Assembly: GCA_029378245.1 (NCBI GenBank)
Contig: JARKIF010000013.1
Span: 1,426,001 to 1,490,000, forward strand
Reading direction: 5' to 3'
DNA length: 64,000 bases
Origin: Roridomyces roridus
Lineage: Eukaryota; Basidiomycota; Agaricomycetes; Agaricales; Mycenaceae
Under the pieces are notes generated by a model. The model had not been told where the DNA came from. It made no database searches and saw only the letters and a program-made list of their open reading frames with translations. Both the position numbers and the translations under genes were made by a program. Below, in pieces: positions 23,701 through 33,073 of the stretch. Within the stretch, counting starts at the first letter, position 1, and each line of letters begins with the position of its first letter.

Positions 23701-24140
23701 CGATGGTAGTGAGACACTGTTCGAACGCGAAACACTCGGGAATGGGGAAAAGTTTAAAGTTGGAGAGCGGGACTGCCTGGAAAACGGGATCATTACTCCG
23801 AGGAGAGGGGCAGAACGCTTGGTTACTCACCCCGCCCGTGCCAGACTGATGCAGCTGCGAAAACCCGGTAACATTAAACTCTGGCCTTGGATCGTACCCC
23901 GCAAACTTGTCGACTCGTGAGCCCGCACGCCGTCAAGGAAGAAAGACCTACATTATTCCCATCCGTGTCCATCCCGACCTTGACCATTCCATGCGGAACT
24001 GTCGCCCCCGGAAACACATTCCCGCCATTGAGCGTCCCGATGAAGAGGTTGACGTGGCTGAGGGGGTCGGTGACATTGGCGCCTGAGACGGCGACGACGA
24101 TGGCTGCCAGCACACCGGCAAGCGGAAGAACCTGCTGCAT
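20786..24140 (-). CDS. GH92 alpha-1,2-mannosidase, secreted
   Basis: The minus-strand ATG at 24138-24140 begins a signal peptide (MQQVLPLAGVLAAIVVAVSG) followed directly by the GH92 opening (DPLSHVNLFIGT, GGNVFPGATVPHGMVKVG). Downstream exons carry AGYDPRPEFNVTGFSQLHQS, SASGNFATSFGPGRY-like text, GENPGWKSSEPYYDAFYCN, DTYRTLFPLMSLHDP and, near the end, the GNDDSGAMASYVIF motif characteristic of this calcium-dependent family. About a dozen short introns interrupt it, and the stop is at 20786-20788. The family removes alpha-1,2-linked mannose from glycoproteins and mannans, so an extracellular role in N-glycan or cell-wall mannan breakdown is expected. I saw no frame damage but did not fix every exon border. 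Confidence 0.88.
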
Positions 24141-25519
24141 GACGGGGTCAATTCAAATTCACGACTTCCTGACAGAAGACCTTTTGTACCTCTTGATGGA
24201 GAGAGACAAGGAACGCACCAGCTGACCAGCGTTTACGCGACGCGTCATGGTGCACGCGTTGATAGGGACCTCCCGGCCCGTGGCGCCTGATGGCGCTTAT
24301 GGCGGCTTTAGACTAGCCGCCTGGATAAGGAATAAAGTACACAACCAGATTGCAACCAGGTCTAGAATTTCTTTTGGCGATTCACAGCTTTGCCCATGCA
24401 CCTCCGCTCCTGTCCTCCGAGTCTCCTCTTGCCCAACATTCCTCCCCAGCAGTATCGACAACCGACCCAATAGCCCGGAAATACTAATGCAAACATGTAT
24501 CCCGGGATTGTACCACTCTGATCCACTGATACGCCTGCAAAATGAACACGCTAGGAATACGTGAAATTTCGCGATTTCTCTTATAACCAACAGTAGTATC
24601 ATCTCACGAGAGCGCTAGTGCTGAGCCCAGAAGCAGCTAGTAGGATTACGATGCATGGTGTACTGTACGGGTCGAAGGGGAACCTAAGATGACTGACGGA
24701 CCCACTCCGAAACACGTAGGAGTTCGTGCTAGTCCTCTTACCAATGGGAATATCTTATAACCAAGTCGTTGAGCTCTGGTTCAATCCGATGGTTACAAGG
24801 GAATTAGCAGCAATTGGGAATAAGCGGACGGTTGAGTCATCGATCACGATCGAGGCCTCAGCTGGAGTCATTACCAACCGGAATGATGGCGCAGGAAGAT
24901 CGTGTGCCTGGTCCGTGATATCGGAACACGGGAGCACTCTGGAATCACTACTTGCGAGCTTCGGAATGGTGTCTTTAACGACGGGATACCCAAGATGTGG
25001 GTATCGAATTAAAGCTACGGACCAGTACTATCCGGTCCTGGAACGATAGCGCAGAGGAGGAAAGATGGGAATAATGGAACTCGACTTCCGACCCTCGGCA
25101 TCAGCCTTACCAAACTGAAACATGATGGATCGACGGCTGACTGAGCTTGGGATGGTGCGAGGATGGCGCCATACAACCTGTAGACCAATGAAATAGCAAG
25201 GATACCCTAATTGCGTTGCGAAGTTCGCATTCCTGTATTATTTATTAGATTGCCGGACTTGTATATAACTAGGTAGAGTGTTCCCTTGGAGGCCGAACAA
25301 TCACCCCCGTCTGTTGTACGCATTAGCGTCTCTAAAGGGTTGTGCTTGGGCTTTCGAGGTGCACTGTGTTGGATAGTGGCTTCTTAAAGTTTGTACTAGT
25401 TGGAATCATATTATTTTGAATCGGAATCGTCGTCATCGGTGAAACCAAATCGTCGTACTCGCCTCAATCAAGAATCTATTAAGCAATCAGTCAAGTCAAG
25501 TCGTTGGAACATCGTCGTA
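24141..25519. other. intergenic region upstream of the GH92 gene
   Basis: About 1.4 kb with no recognised gene on either strand. It includes the GH92 promoter next to 24140. Several short open frames (for example 24726-25049) match nothing. It ends at the TA target site of the MITE. Confidence 0.4.
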
Positions 25520-26083
25520 CAGTAGAGTTGCTCATATGGAATATTGTCGGGAGGGGTCCGAAGGCTATTCCATATGACAGTTATTCCACATGGAATATAT
25601 GGATTATTTTTGAATTATTTATTTTATTTTTTTGTAAATTCAAAGGTATTCTCAAAATACGGAATATTGTCCAGTCCCGTGCCATTTCAATGCTGAGAGA
25701 GAGAGTGTGTGTGTTTAGACAGACTCAAGCACATAGCGCATCTGCAATACAGGCCCACGGTCTTGCCATCAGCAGGATCAGTATGTGATGGGGTCACAGA
25801 ATTGAGATCAAACAAGCTATCAGCGAGAGACAATGGCCACCAGAGCGACAAAGTTGATTGTTATCAGTGAACAATGCTGGATTTTGACCTCCAGATCACT
25901 CAAACACCCTCATTTTGCCATTTTCGGCAACCGCGATGTGGAATAATGGGACCGGCAGCCTATTCCATATTCCAGAAGACGGTGAGTGGAATATTTGGCT
26001 GTTCCCGACCCGGGAGCGGCCCAAATCCTATTCCATACCACGGTTATTCCATATGATGGTATTCCATAAGAGAGACTCTACTG
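25520..26083. mobile_element. 564-bp MITE with pogo/Tc1-like ends and TA target duplication
   Basis: The element starts CAGTAGAGTTGCTCATATGG and ends with the near-exact inverted form (the reverse complement of the end reads CAGTAGAGTCTCTCTTATGG). It is flanked by TA at 25518-25519 and 26084-26085. Inside there are several TATTCCATATG-type subrepeats and A/T-rich DNA but no transposase. CAG ends and a TA duplication are typical of pogo/Tc1-mariner elements, so this is a non-autonomous copy needing a transposase from elsewhere. Confidence 0.85.
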
Positions 26084-26085
26084 TA

Positions 26086-26411
26086 TTTGGCTAGGGAATC
26101 TCAGCACCAGTCGGGAAGAAGAGTAGAATCGAGTTGCGAAGTTTCGGAATAAGGAATACGATCGGTGTTTGACCACCAACCCACCTACTACATCAATCTT
26201 ATCAACTACAGCTGAGAAGCTATACAATCTACCAAAAGGGTTGCTTGTTCCAGTCTCGACTGAACCTAATACCCGTCCCTTGGAAATACCACTTTCCTTC
26301 GGAATAAACTTATTACTTTCTCCCTCCACAACCTACTACCTGTATAAGGACCTGTATTGGGACTTTTACTCGTCTGAACACTCGATTGAATACACTCGCT
26401 ACGAGCTCGTG
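26086..26411. other. flank between the MITE and the retrotransposon
   Basis: No gene. It contains a TATA-like CTGTATAAGG about 75 bp before the retrotransposon junction. Its last five bases (TCGTG, 26407-26411) are the target-site duplication. Confidence 0.4.
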
Positions 26412-26887
26412 TGTCACGCGCTGACCTATTTGCGCACGTGACAACGCCAAACAAACCCGATATACATTGGCGCCGCACAGCGTTAAAGTCATGGGAACCC
26501 TGTCTCGATCGGATTGAAGAAGAAGCCGAGGAAGACATTATTTAAAGACGTGGGATAAGTTTCATATTTATGCACGACAGCGTGGATGAGGGATGAAGTT
26601 TTCGATCAGTGAACTGTCAGATCATGACAGGCTTCTATGAAGAACACGGTGTAGACATGACAATAGGAAACGACAAAGATGCAGAACAATAGTGCATGTC
26701 GGAAGCCAGGACAATTAGTGTAGCATCGTAGATCTATTCCTCATAGTATAAAAGCAGTAGCTAGTCGTCGTATTCTGTACCCTCTCCTAGACTTTTATTC
26801 AGTTCATTTTACGAGCTTTAGTAGCGCACTACCCAATCCACAGCATCTTACCGCTGTTGGACGCGTGAAACAAGTCTTGTCGTGACA
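26412..26887 (+). repeat. 5' LTR
   Basis: 476 bp, TGTCAC...GTGACA. It contains a TATA box (26747-26753) and the presumed transcript start near 26788. Its first 134 bases repeat the LTR-encoded tail of pol, as an open frame ending at 26543-26545. Confidence 0.97.
26747..26753 (+). promoter_or_regulatory. TATA box of the retrotransposon
   Basis: TATAAAA lies about 41 bp before TAGACTTTTATT (26788-26799), the sequence expected at the RNA 5' end if priming is of the Tf1/sushi type. The spacing suits a fungal polymerase II start. Confidence 0.65.
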
Positions 26888-26888
26888 T

Positions 26889-26900
26889 AATAAAAGTCTA
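26889..26900 (+). other. self-priming primer-binding site
   Basis: AATAAAAGTCTA begins two bases after the 5' LTR and is the exact 12-base reverse complement of TAGACTTTTATT at 26788-26799, where the transcript should begin. This is the arrangement known from Tf1 and sushi elements, whose folded, cleaved RNA 5' end primes reverse transcription instead of a tRNA. No TGG-type tRNA-primer match follows the LTR. Confidence 0.8.
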
Positions 26901-27389
26901 CCCTCATACCGCTCATACCTCCCCCCGACATATCCTTTCCATACGCCTCGGCGTCCCTCCCCCACTACTTGGATTCTCGTAATTGAAGATCCACTCATAC
27001 CTCAAGCGTCACGTCGTTGAATCGCGACATTAAACAAGCGCCAATCTTTAGTCGAACTATTTTGATAGACAGTCGCTGTGCTACGGGAAACGTTGAGTCC
27101 GTCCCCGCACAATAGCAGACGTTGGCGTTCGGGTGGCAATCTTCGGAGAGTACCCTCGCGCAGATACCGGGAGAGTCGTAGAAGGCCCGGGGTCTGTTCT
27201 ATCGGCAAGCGTTCCGACCGAGAAACCCACCACCGGCTTCGTGCCGCTCCTACCCAAGCCGCGACGGCGTTTCGCGCACCATCATCCTCCTCTTCCGGCA
27301 CCTCTAGCCGTGAAGCCCGTTCCGTAGCGGACCAACTCTTGGCCGCTTCCGCCACCACCCACCACACCTTCCATACCGCCGCCCCTGCC

Positions 27390-28505
27390 ATGTCCCATCA
27401 CGGCAGCCCCATCCCCTATGACCAGCCTCAGGCTGGTTACTCGTACCCTCCCCAACAAATCTACCCCTCCCGCCCTCCTACCCGTTCTCCCCCTCGCCCC
27501 CTTCCCACACGACCCGACTCACAACCCCCCGCCCAGCCTGGCCTGACTGAGTTACTTCAGGCCCTCCCCCCACGCCCGGCACCAGCAAGGATGACGCTGG
27601 CCCGGCTTCCCCCGCCGTTTGACGGCAATGACAAATCCAAGTGGGAAACTTGGATCGATAGTGTCATGACTTACCTCATGGCCTACGAACACGACTTTGG
27701 TACGGATCACCGACGTATCTTTTTCGTGCTCTCGTTGCTGGGCGACGAGAAGAGTACTGCATGCCCGGCCTCGAACTGGTCACGCAACTGGAAGGCGAAG
27801 CATTTTCGCCTTGATCAACCCCGTCCCTCCTTCGCAGAGTTCTTGACAGAGTTGGAGTCGACGTTTGCGGATCAGAACGTCAAGGAGACGGCGCTATTGC
27901 GCCTGATGAACACTCGGCAGGGAACGTCCACCCTGGCCGACTTCCTCCAGTCGTTCGAGTTGAACGCGGAGCAGGCGGGCTACACGCCCGGAAACGTGCT
28001 GCATGACACATTCCTGTGTCAAGCATTGGAAATCCTGGTCTCGGACCAGGTACGCAAACAGCTGTATGCTGGAGGCGTCGAGATCCCGGGAACCTACCCC
28101 GGATTGAAAAGCCGGTTGATGACCATCAACGGCATCATTGAGCGCGGGAAGCTCATCAACTCTCGCTGGGGAGCGGGAGGTGGAATGTTTTGGACGCCGG
28201 CGCAGCAGCAGCCGCCGCCCAAATTCCCCAAGGCCACGACACTGGTGCCGCCACCTCGACCCCAGGGGACGGCCCCCCATTTGGCGACCCGGGTCACTCC
28301 CGGAAACCCAGCACCGATGGATGTGGATCGAACGCGGCAGGCCGCATTCAAGTGTTATAATTGTGGCAAGGAGGGCCACATGAAGCGGGAGTGCCTGGAG
28401 CCTCCCAAAAAGAAGTTTAATATCCGGTCGATCAAGACCGAGGACTACACGCAGGAGGACCTGCAGGCTCTCGCGAGCATACTCCGCGAGAAGGGTTTTT
28501 GTTAG
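27390..28505 (+). CDS. gag: Gag polyprotein of the gypsy element
   Basis: The first in-frame ATG is at 27390; the frame is open further upstream, but only from a GTG. The product is about 371 residues: a Pro/Tyr-rich N-terminus, a capsid-like retrotransposon Gag core (for example PPPFDGNDKSKWETWIDS, LRLMNTRQGTSTLADFL) and a CCHC zinc knuckle, CYNCGKEGHMKREC, near the C-terminus. It should form the particle and bind the RNA. The stop TAG at 28503-28505 is overlapped by a -1 frameshift signal leading into pol. The roughly 600-base leader from the presumed RNA start is long, so a non-ATG or upstream start cannot be excluded. Confidence 0.85.
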   Translation: MSHHGSPIPYDQPQAGYSYPPQQIYPSRPPTRSPPRPLPTRPDSQPPAQPGLTELLQALPPRPAPARMTLARLPPPFDGNDKSKWETWIDSVMTYLMAYEHDFGTDHRRIFFVLSLLGDEKSTACPASNWSRNWKAKHFRLDQPRPSFAEFLTELESTFADQNVKETALLRLMNTRQGTSTLADFLQSFELNAEQAGYTPGNVLHDTFLCQALEILVSDQVRKQLYAGGVEIPGTYPGLKSRLMTINGIIERGKLINSRWGAGGGMFWTPAQQQPPPKFPKATTLVPPPRPQGTAPHLATRVTPGNPAPMDVDRTRQAAFKCYNCGKEGHMKRECLEPPKKKFNIRSIKTEDYTQEDLQALASILREKGFC

Positions 28506-28536
28506 GGTGCCCGGTCAAGGCCGAACCGGTGTGCCC
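28493..28536 (+). promoter_or_regulatory. -1 ribosomal frameshift site between gag and pol
   Basis: In the gag frame the sequence reads G-GGT-TTT, a canonical X-XXY-YYZ heptamer (GGGTTTT, 28493-28499). After a 5-nt spacer comes a stem-loop at 28505-28536: GGG and CCGGT (28511-28515) pair with ACCGG (28525-28529) and CCC (28534-28536). The gag stop follows within two codons, and the pol frame is -1. Confidence 0.8.
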
Positions 28537-31500
28537 TCCCGTATCTATTATCCATGGACAGTATACGCCGCTAGAGGCGGTAACGGACAGCACGAACAAT
28601 GTGCAAAATAGCGTACCTGTAAATTATGTAGAAAAAACTAGCCTACAACGTAGTATACAAGAATTTCTTGTAGGCGAAGTAGAAAAGCCAAAAAAAATAC
28701 GTATCTTGCAGAATGAGAACCGGAAACGTAATTTAAAGAATCGTCGCATGGATGAAGAAAACAAGCGCTGGAGCGCTTTTAAAAAGGCCCCTGGAACCCA
28801 AACCAGTGATAAAAATAGTGAGAAGAAAAAGGGCGGCGATGCCGCGGAGGCTCAATCCTCGAAAGAGGAGGTAGCGCCTAAGCATACACGGGTGCCGTTC
28901 GGTCTCAGGAAGAAAGAGGCCGCACAATGGCTAGCACGCCGTGCTATGGGAGAGACGGAACAACGCTTAGCTCAGGAGCTGCGTGAGTTCCAACGGCAAC
29001 GTGTCCACCACGAGATGCTGGTGGCAGTCCAGCTGGAAGCACTGGACACGGGGAAAACACGTTCCATTCGTGCGTTGCTGGACAACGGGTGTACCACCAC
29101 ATGCATGGACAGGGACTATGCCAAGGCCGAAGGCTTCGAGCTCAAAAAACTCGACATGCCGATTGTGGCCAGGAATGCCGACGGGACCGAGAACACCAAA
29201 GGCAAGATCACTCATTACGTAGAGATGATCATGTCTATCGGCCCGCATGTCGAAAGACAAAAGTTCCTGATCACGGGCTTAGGCAAAGCACGTGTGTTTA
29301 TTGGGTACGATTGGTTGTTTAAACACAACCCAGAGATCAACTGGCGGGACCAGACGATGAAGTTCAGCCGATGTCCGGCAGAATGTGGCATGACCGGACT
29401 GGAATCCGGAAAAGGTGTCACACGGGAGGAAGCGGTGGAAGAAGGCGAATCGATCCTATTGGTCGATTTCGCGCCTGTTGTGGAGCTGCGAAGCAAGGCG
29501 ACGCAGGCACAGCAGATGGCCGAACAGGCTTCGGCAGAAAAGGAAAAATTGACGGAAGACAAGATCCCGGAGCAATACCGGGAGTACGTCAAAGTTTTCG
29601 CAAAAGAGTCCTTTGACTCATTGCCGGAAAAGCGGCCTTGGGATCATGCGATCGAATTAAAGCCCGGATCAAAGGCTGTCGATTGCAAGATCTATCCACT
29701 CTCGTTAGGCGAGCAAGAAAAGCTGAACGAGTTTCTTGAAGAGAATCTCAAGAGTGGACGGATCAGACCATCCAAGTCGCCGATGGCTTCGGCATTCTTT
29801 TTTATTAAAAAGAAGGACGGGTCCCTTCGACCGGTACAGGATTACCGGAAGCTCAATGAGATGACGGTGAAGAACAAGTACCCGTTGCCTCTGATCTCGG
29901 AGCTGGTCAACAAACTCCGAGGAGCTAGATTCTTCTCCAAGCTTGACATACGTTGGGGTTACAACAATGTACGGATCAAGGAGGGAGACGAGTGGAAAGC
30001 GGCTTTTCGGACCAATCGGGGATTGTTCGAGCCACTTGTGATGTTCTTTGGGTTGACAAATTCACCGGCCACGTTCCAAACCATGATGAACGACATTCTT
30101 CGGGATCTCATCAACGAGGGCCATGTGATTGTATACCTAGACGACATCTTAATTTACACAGACTCCCTGGAGGAGCATAGAAGGATTGTTTCACGCGTCC
30201 TGGAGACGTTAGAAAAGAATAAATTATTCTTGAAACCCGAGAAGTGTGAATTCGAGAAGACGGAGATCGAATATCTCGGGGTGATTATTTCCCACAACTC
30301 CATGCGGATGGACCCGGTGAAAATCAAAGGGATCATGGAGTGGCCAATGCCAAAGAACGTCAAGCAAGTGCAGGCGTTCCTGGGCTTTGTTAACTTTTAT
30401 CGGCAATTTGTCCGCGGCTTTGCCGACATTGCCAGGCCCCTCACTAAGCTGACGGGGAAGGTTGCGTGGTCCTGGGGACCGGAGCAAGAGAAGGCGATCA
30501 ACAAGTTGAAGGAACGGATCGCGGAGGATGTCATCTTGGCATTGCCAACGGATGATGGGGAATATCGGCTTGAGGCCGATGCATCAGACGGAGCGGTTGG
30601 AGCAGTGCTCAGCCAACTCCAAGAAGGAGTATGGAGGCCTGTCGCTTTCATGTCTCACGGCATGAGTGACACCGAGAGGAATTACGAGATCTATGACAAG
30701 GAGATGCTCGCAATCATGCTTGCTCTTGATGAGTGGAGGCAATTCCTACTCGGTGCAAGGCACACGTTCGAGGTTCTGACGGATCACAAGAACCTCCAAT
30801 ACTTCAAAAAGCCGCAGAAAATCAATCGTCGGCAGGCACGATGGATCATCGAGTTGTCGCAGTACGACTTCTCGTTACGGCACCGGCCCGGAGCTTTGAA
30901 TAAGAAGGCCGATTTGTTATCCCGCAGGGCGGATCATGACCAGGGGAAGGAGGACAATCAGGAAGTTGTCCTGCTTAAGCCCGAATATTTCCGAGCGCAG
31001 GAAATCACGCTCGAAGGCGTCGAGAAGGATCTCCTGGAAGAGATCCGAGCGGAACGCAAACGGGACGGCAGCGTGAGGTCTGCCTTACTGAAAAAGCTCC
31101 CTAGATGGGAGGAGGAGGATGGCATTGTCTATTACAATGGCCTTATTTATGTTCCGCATAACACGGAACTTAGAAATAAAATTATTGGACTCCATCACGA
31201 TCCGGCGATCGTGGGACATCCCGGAGGGAACCGGACCCAGGAGCTCGTTGAACGAAACTACTGGTGGCCGAAGCTCGGCAACAATGTTTCCGAGTATGTA
31301 AAGTCGTGCGAAGCGTGTCAGAGGTCACGAGTTCTTCGGCACAAGCAGGGCAAGCTGAACCCGCACAAGATTGCGGAAGGTCCCTGGCAGATCATTTCGA
31401 TGGACTTGATCGGGCCGCTGCCGATTAGCAACGGTCACAACGCGATTCAAGTCTGGGTGGACACCTTCAGCAAAATGATTCACGTGGAGCCCACAACCAT

Positions 31501-32731
31501 GGAAATCACGGCTGAAGGAGTTGCGCGTTTGACACGCGACCGTGTGATTAGATATCACGGGGTACCTCGAAAGATCATCTCGGATCGGGATCCGAGATAT
31601 GTAGGAGGCTTTATGCGGGAGCTCAATAAGATCCTGGGGATCGAAATGAACCCGAGTACGGCACACCATCCGATAACCGACGGGCAGACGGAACGGATGA
31701 ACCAGGAGATCGAGAAATATCTCCGAATATTTATAAATTATCATCAGACGGACTGGGCCGAGTGGCTCTCCCTGGCGGAGTTCTGTTACAACGACAAGGC
31801 CAGTTCGGCAACGAAGGCCTCACCGTTTTATTTAAATACCGGCTATCACCCTTGGAAAGGGATCGAGAATGCCGTGGAGACGAGGAACGAGGCCGCCGAG
31901 GAGTTTGGCATGAAGATGAAGAAAATTCGTGATGAAGCCACGGCGGCATTAGAAAAAACACAAAAAACAATGGAAAAATCATATAATCTACGACGGCGAC
32001 CAGCGCCAGTATTTAAAAAGGGAGACAAGGTCTGGATTGAGGCGACGAACATCCAGACAGATAGACCCTCGAAGAAGCTGGGAGATAGGAGGCTCGGACC
32101 GTACGAGGTCCTGGAGAAAGTCGGAGCGTCTTCCTATAGGTTGAAATTGCCGAGCACGGACAAGTCACATCCGGTGTTCAACGAGGCGATTCTCACACCG
32201 TATACGGAACCGCCCGAGAATCGAAGGGAGAAACGGCCGCCGCCGAAAATCATATCCGGCGAGGAGGAATATGAGGTGGAGGAGATTCTGAAACACCGCA
32301 AGATGGGGCGCGGGTTTCAATATTTAATAAAGTGGAAGAACTATCCTATGGGAGAAAGGACGTGGGAACCATCGCGCAACTTGACGCATGCAAAAATACT
32401 GTTGGACAAATATAACAGGGAACACAGCATTGATGTCAGGACACTACCCACGCTCCCGGCTGGATATTGGGACGGCGAATGCAAAAGATTCGTCCCAAAG
32501 GAGGAGTCCCAACAATACTCAAAGAAGAAATTATTTATACCCGATGAAAATCGGTTTGTCGACATCGACGAGGACGTCGATCCTAGAGAGGGGGTAATGT
32601 CACGCGCTGACCTATTTGCGCACGTGACAACGCCAAACAAACCCGATATACATTGGCGCCGCACAGCGTTAAAGTCATGGGAACCCTGTCTCGATCGGAT
32701 TGAAGAAGAAGCCGAGGAAGACATTATTTAA
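28499..32731 (+). CDS. pol: Pol polyprotein of the gypsy element (protease, RT, RNase H, integrase, chromodomain)
   Basis: This is an open frame of about 1410 codons with no start codon of its own, presumably made as a Gag-Pol fusion by -1 frameshifting. Counting from 28499: aspartic protease with LLDNGCTT (residues about 193-200; Asp-Asn-Gly instead of the usual Asp-Ser/Thr-Gly); reverse transcriptase with YLDDILIY (about 545); RNase H with LEADASDGAVGAVLS (about 691); integrase zinc finger (HHDPAIVGH...CEAC, about 898-941); catalytic core (SMDLIGPLP, ISDRDPRY, TDGQTERMNQEIE); and a chromodomain (YLIKWKNYPMGERTWEP, about 1270-1295), which marks a chromovirus and probably directs insertion into heterochromatin. 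The last 44 codons lie inside the 3' LTR. Confidence 0.95.
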   Translation: MLGCPVKAEPVCPPVSIIHGQYTPLEAVTDSTNNVQNSVPVNYVEKTSLQRSIQEFLVGEVEKPKKIRILQNENRKRNLKNRRMDEENKRWSAFKKAPGTQTSDKNSEKKKGGDAAEAQSSKEEVAPKHTRVPFGLRKKEAAQWLARRAMGETEQRLAQELREFQRQRVHHEMLVAVQLEALDTGKTRSIRALLDNGCTTTCMDRDYAKAEGFELKKLDMPIVARNADGTENTKGKITHYVEMIMSIGPHVERQKFLITGLGKARVFIGYDWLFKHNPEINWRDQTMKFSRCPAECGMTGLESGKGVTREEAVEEGESILLVDFAPVVELRSKATQAQQMAEQASAEKEKLTEDKIPEQYREYVKVFAKESFDSLPEKRPWDHAIELKPGSKAVDCKIYPLSLGEQEKLNEFLEENLKSGRIRPSKSPMASAFFFIKKKDGSLRPVQDYRKLNEMTVKNKYPLPLISELVNKLRGARFFSKLDIRWGYNNVRIKEGDEWKAAFRTNRGLFEPLVMFFGLTNSPATFQTMMNDILRDLINEGHVIVYLDDILIYTDSLEEHRRIVSRVLETLEKNKLFLKPEKCEFEKTEIEYLGVIISHNSMRMDPVKIKGIMEWPMPKNVKQVQAFLGFVNFYRQFVRGFADIARPLTKLTGKVAWSWGPEQEKAINKLKERIAEDVILALPTDDGEYRLEADASDGAVGAVLSQLQEGVWRPVAFMSHGMSDTERNYEIYDKEMLAIMLALDEWRQFLLGARHTFEVLTDHKNLQYFKKPQKINRRQARWIIELSQYDFSLRHRPGALNKKADLLSRRADHDQGKEDNQEVVLLKPEYFRAQEITLEGVEKDLLEEIRAERKRDGSVRSALLKKLPRWEEEDGIVYYNGLIYVPHNTELRNKIIGLHHDPAIVGHPGGNRTQELVERNYWWPKLGNNVSEYVKSCEACQRSRVLRHKQGKLNPHKIAEGPWQIISMDLIGPLPISNGHNAIQVWVDTFSKMIHVEPTTMEITAEGVARLTRDRVIRYHGVPRKIISDRDPRYVGGFMRELNKILGIEMNPSTAHHPITDGQTERMNQEIEKYLRIFINYHQTDWAEWLSLAEFCYNDKASSATKASPFYLNTGYHPWKGIENAVETRNEAAEEFGMKMKKIRDEATAALEKTQKTMEKSYNLRRRPAPVFKKGDKVWIEATNIQTDRPSKKLGDRRLGPYEVLEKVGASSYRLKLPSTDKSHPVFNEAILTPYTEPPENRREKRPPPKIISGEEEYEVEEILKHRKMGRGFQYLIKWKNYPMGERTWEPSRNLTHAKILLDKYNREHSIDVRTLPTLPAGYWDGECKRFVPKEESQQYSKKKLFIPDENRFVDIDEDVDPREGVMSRADLFAHVTTPNKPDIHWRRTALKSWEPCLDRIEEEAEEDII
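32584..32597 (+). other. polypurine tract
   Basis: AGAGAGGGGG (32584-32593), followed by TTAA-like bases, sits directly before the 3' LTR and would prime plus-strand DNA. It is embedded in the pol reading frame, which continues through it into the LTR. Confidence 0.7.
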
Positions 32732-33073
32732 AGACGTGGGATAAGTTTCATATTTATGCACGACAGCGTGGATGAGGGATGAAGTTTTCGATCAGTGAAC
32801 TGTCAGATCATGACAGGCTTCTATGAAGAACACGGTGTAGACATGACAATAGGAAACGACAAAGATGCAGAACAATAGTGCATGTCGGAAGCCAGGACAA
32901 TTAGTGTAGCATCGTAGATCTATTCCTCATAGTATAAAAGCAGTAGCTAGTCGTCGTATTCTGTACCCTCTCCTAGACTTTTATTCAGTTCATTTTACGA
33001 GCTTTAGTAGCGCACTACCCAATCCACAGCATCTTACCGCTGTTGGACGCGTGAAACAAGTCTTGTCGTGACA
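32598..33073 (+). repeat. 3' LTR
   Basis: 476 bp, apparently identical to the 5' LTR. The pol stop codon is at 32729-32731, inside its U3 part. It is followed by the TCGTG duplication. Confidence 0.97.

Larger units (their letters stand above)
26412..33073 (+). mobile_element. complete Ty3/gypsy chromovirus-type LTR retrotransposon, self-priming type
   Basis: A 6662-bp element is bounded by two 476-bp LTRs, each beginning TGTCAC and ending GTGACA, and flanked by the 5-bp duplication TCGTG (26407-26411 and 33074-33078). I see no differences between the LTRs. Both genes are open: gag ends in a CCHC zinc knuckle, and pol carries protease, reverse transcriptase, RNase H, integrase and a C-terminal chromodomain. 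The identical LTRs and intact frames suggest very recent insertion and possible present activity. The primer-binding site, promoter, frameshift site and polypurine tract are given separately. Confidence 0.97.

Noticed and set aside
26888..26905. tRNA-primed primer-binding site after the 5' LTR
   Set aside because: The sequence lacks a TGG start and any tRNA 3'-end match, while the self-complementary 12-mer explains it fully.
27002..27391. 129-codon minus-strand frame inside the retrotransposon leader
   Set aside because: It lies antisense to the gag leader with no known motif.
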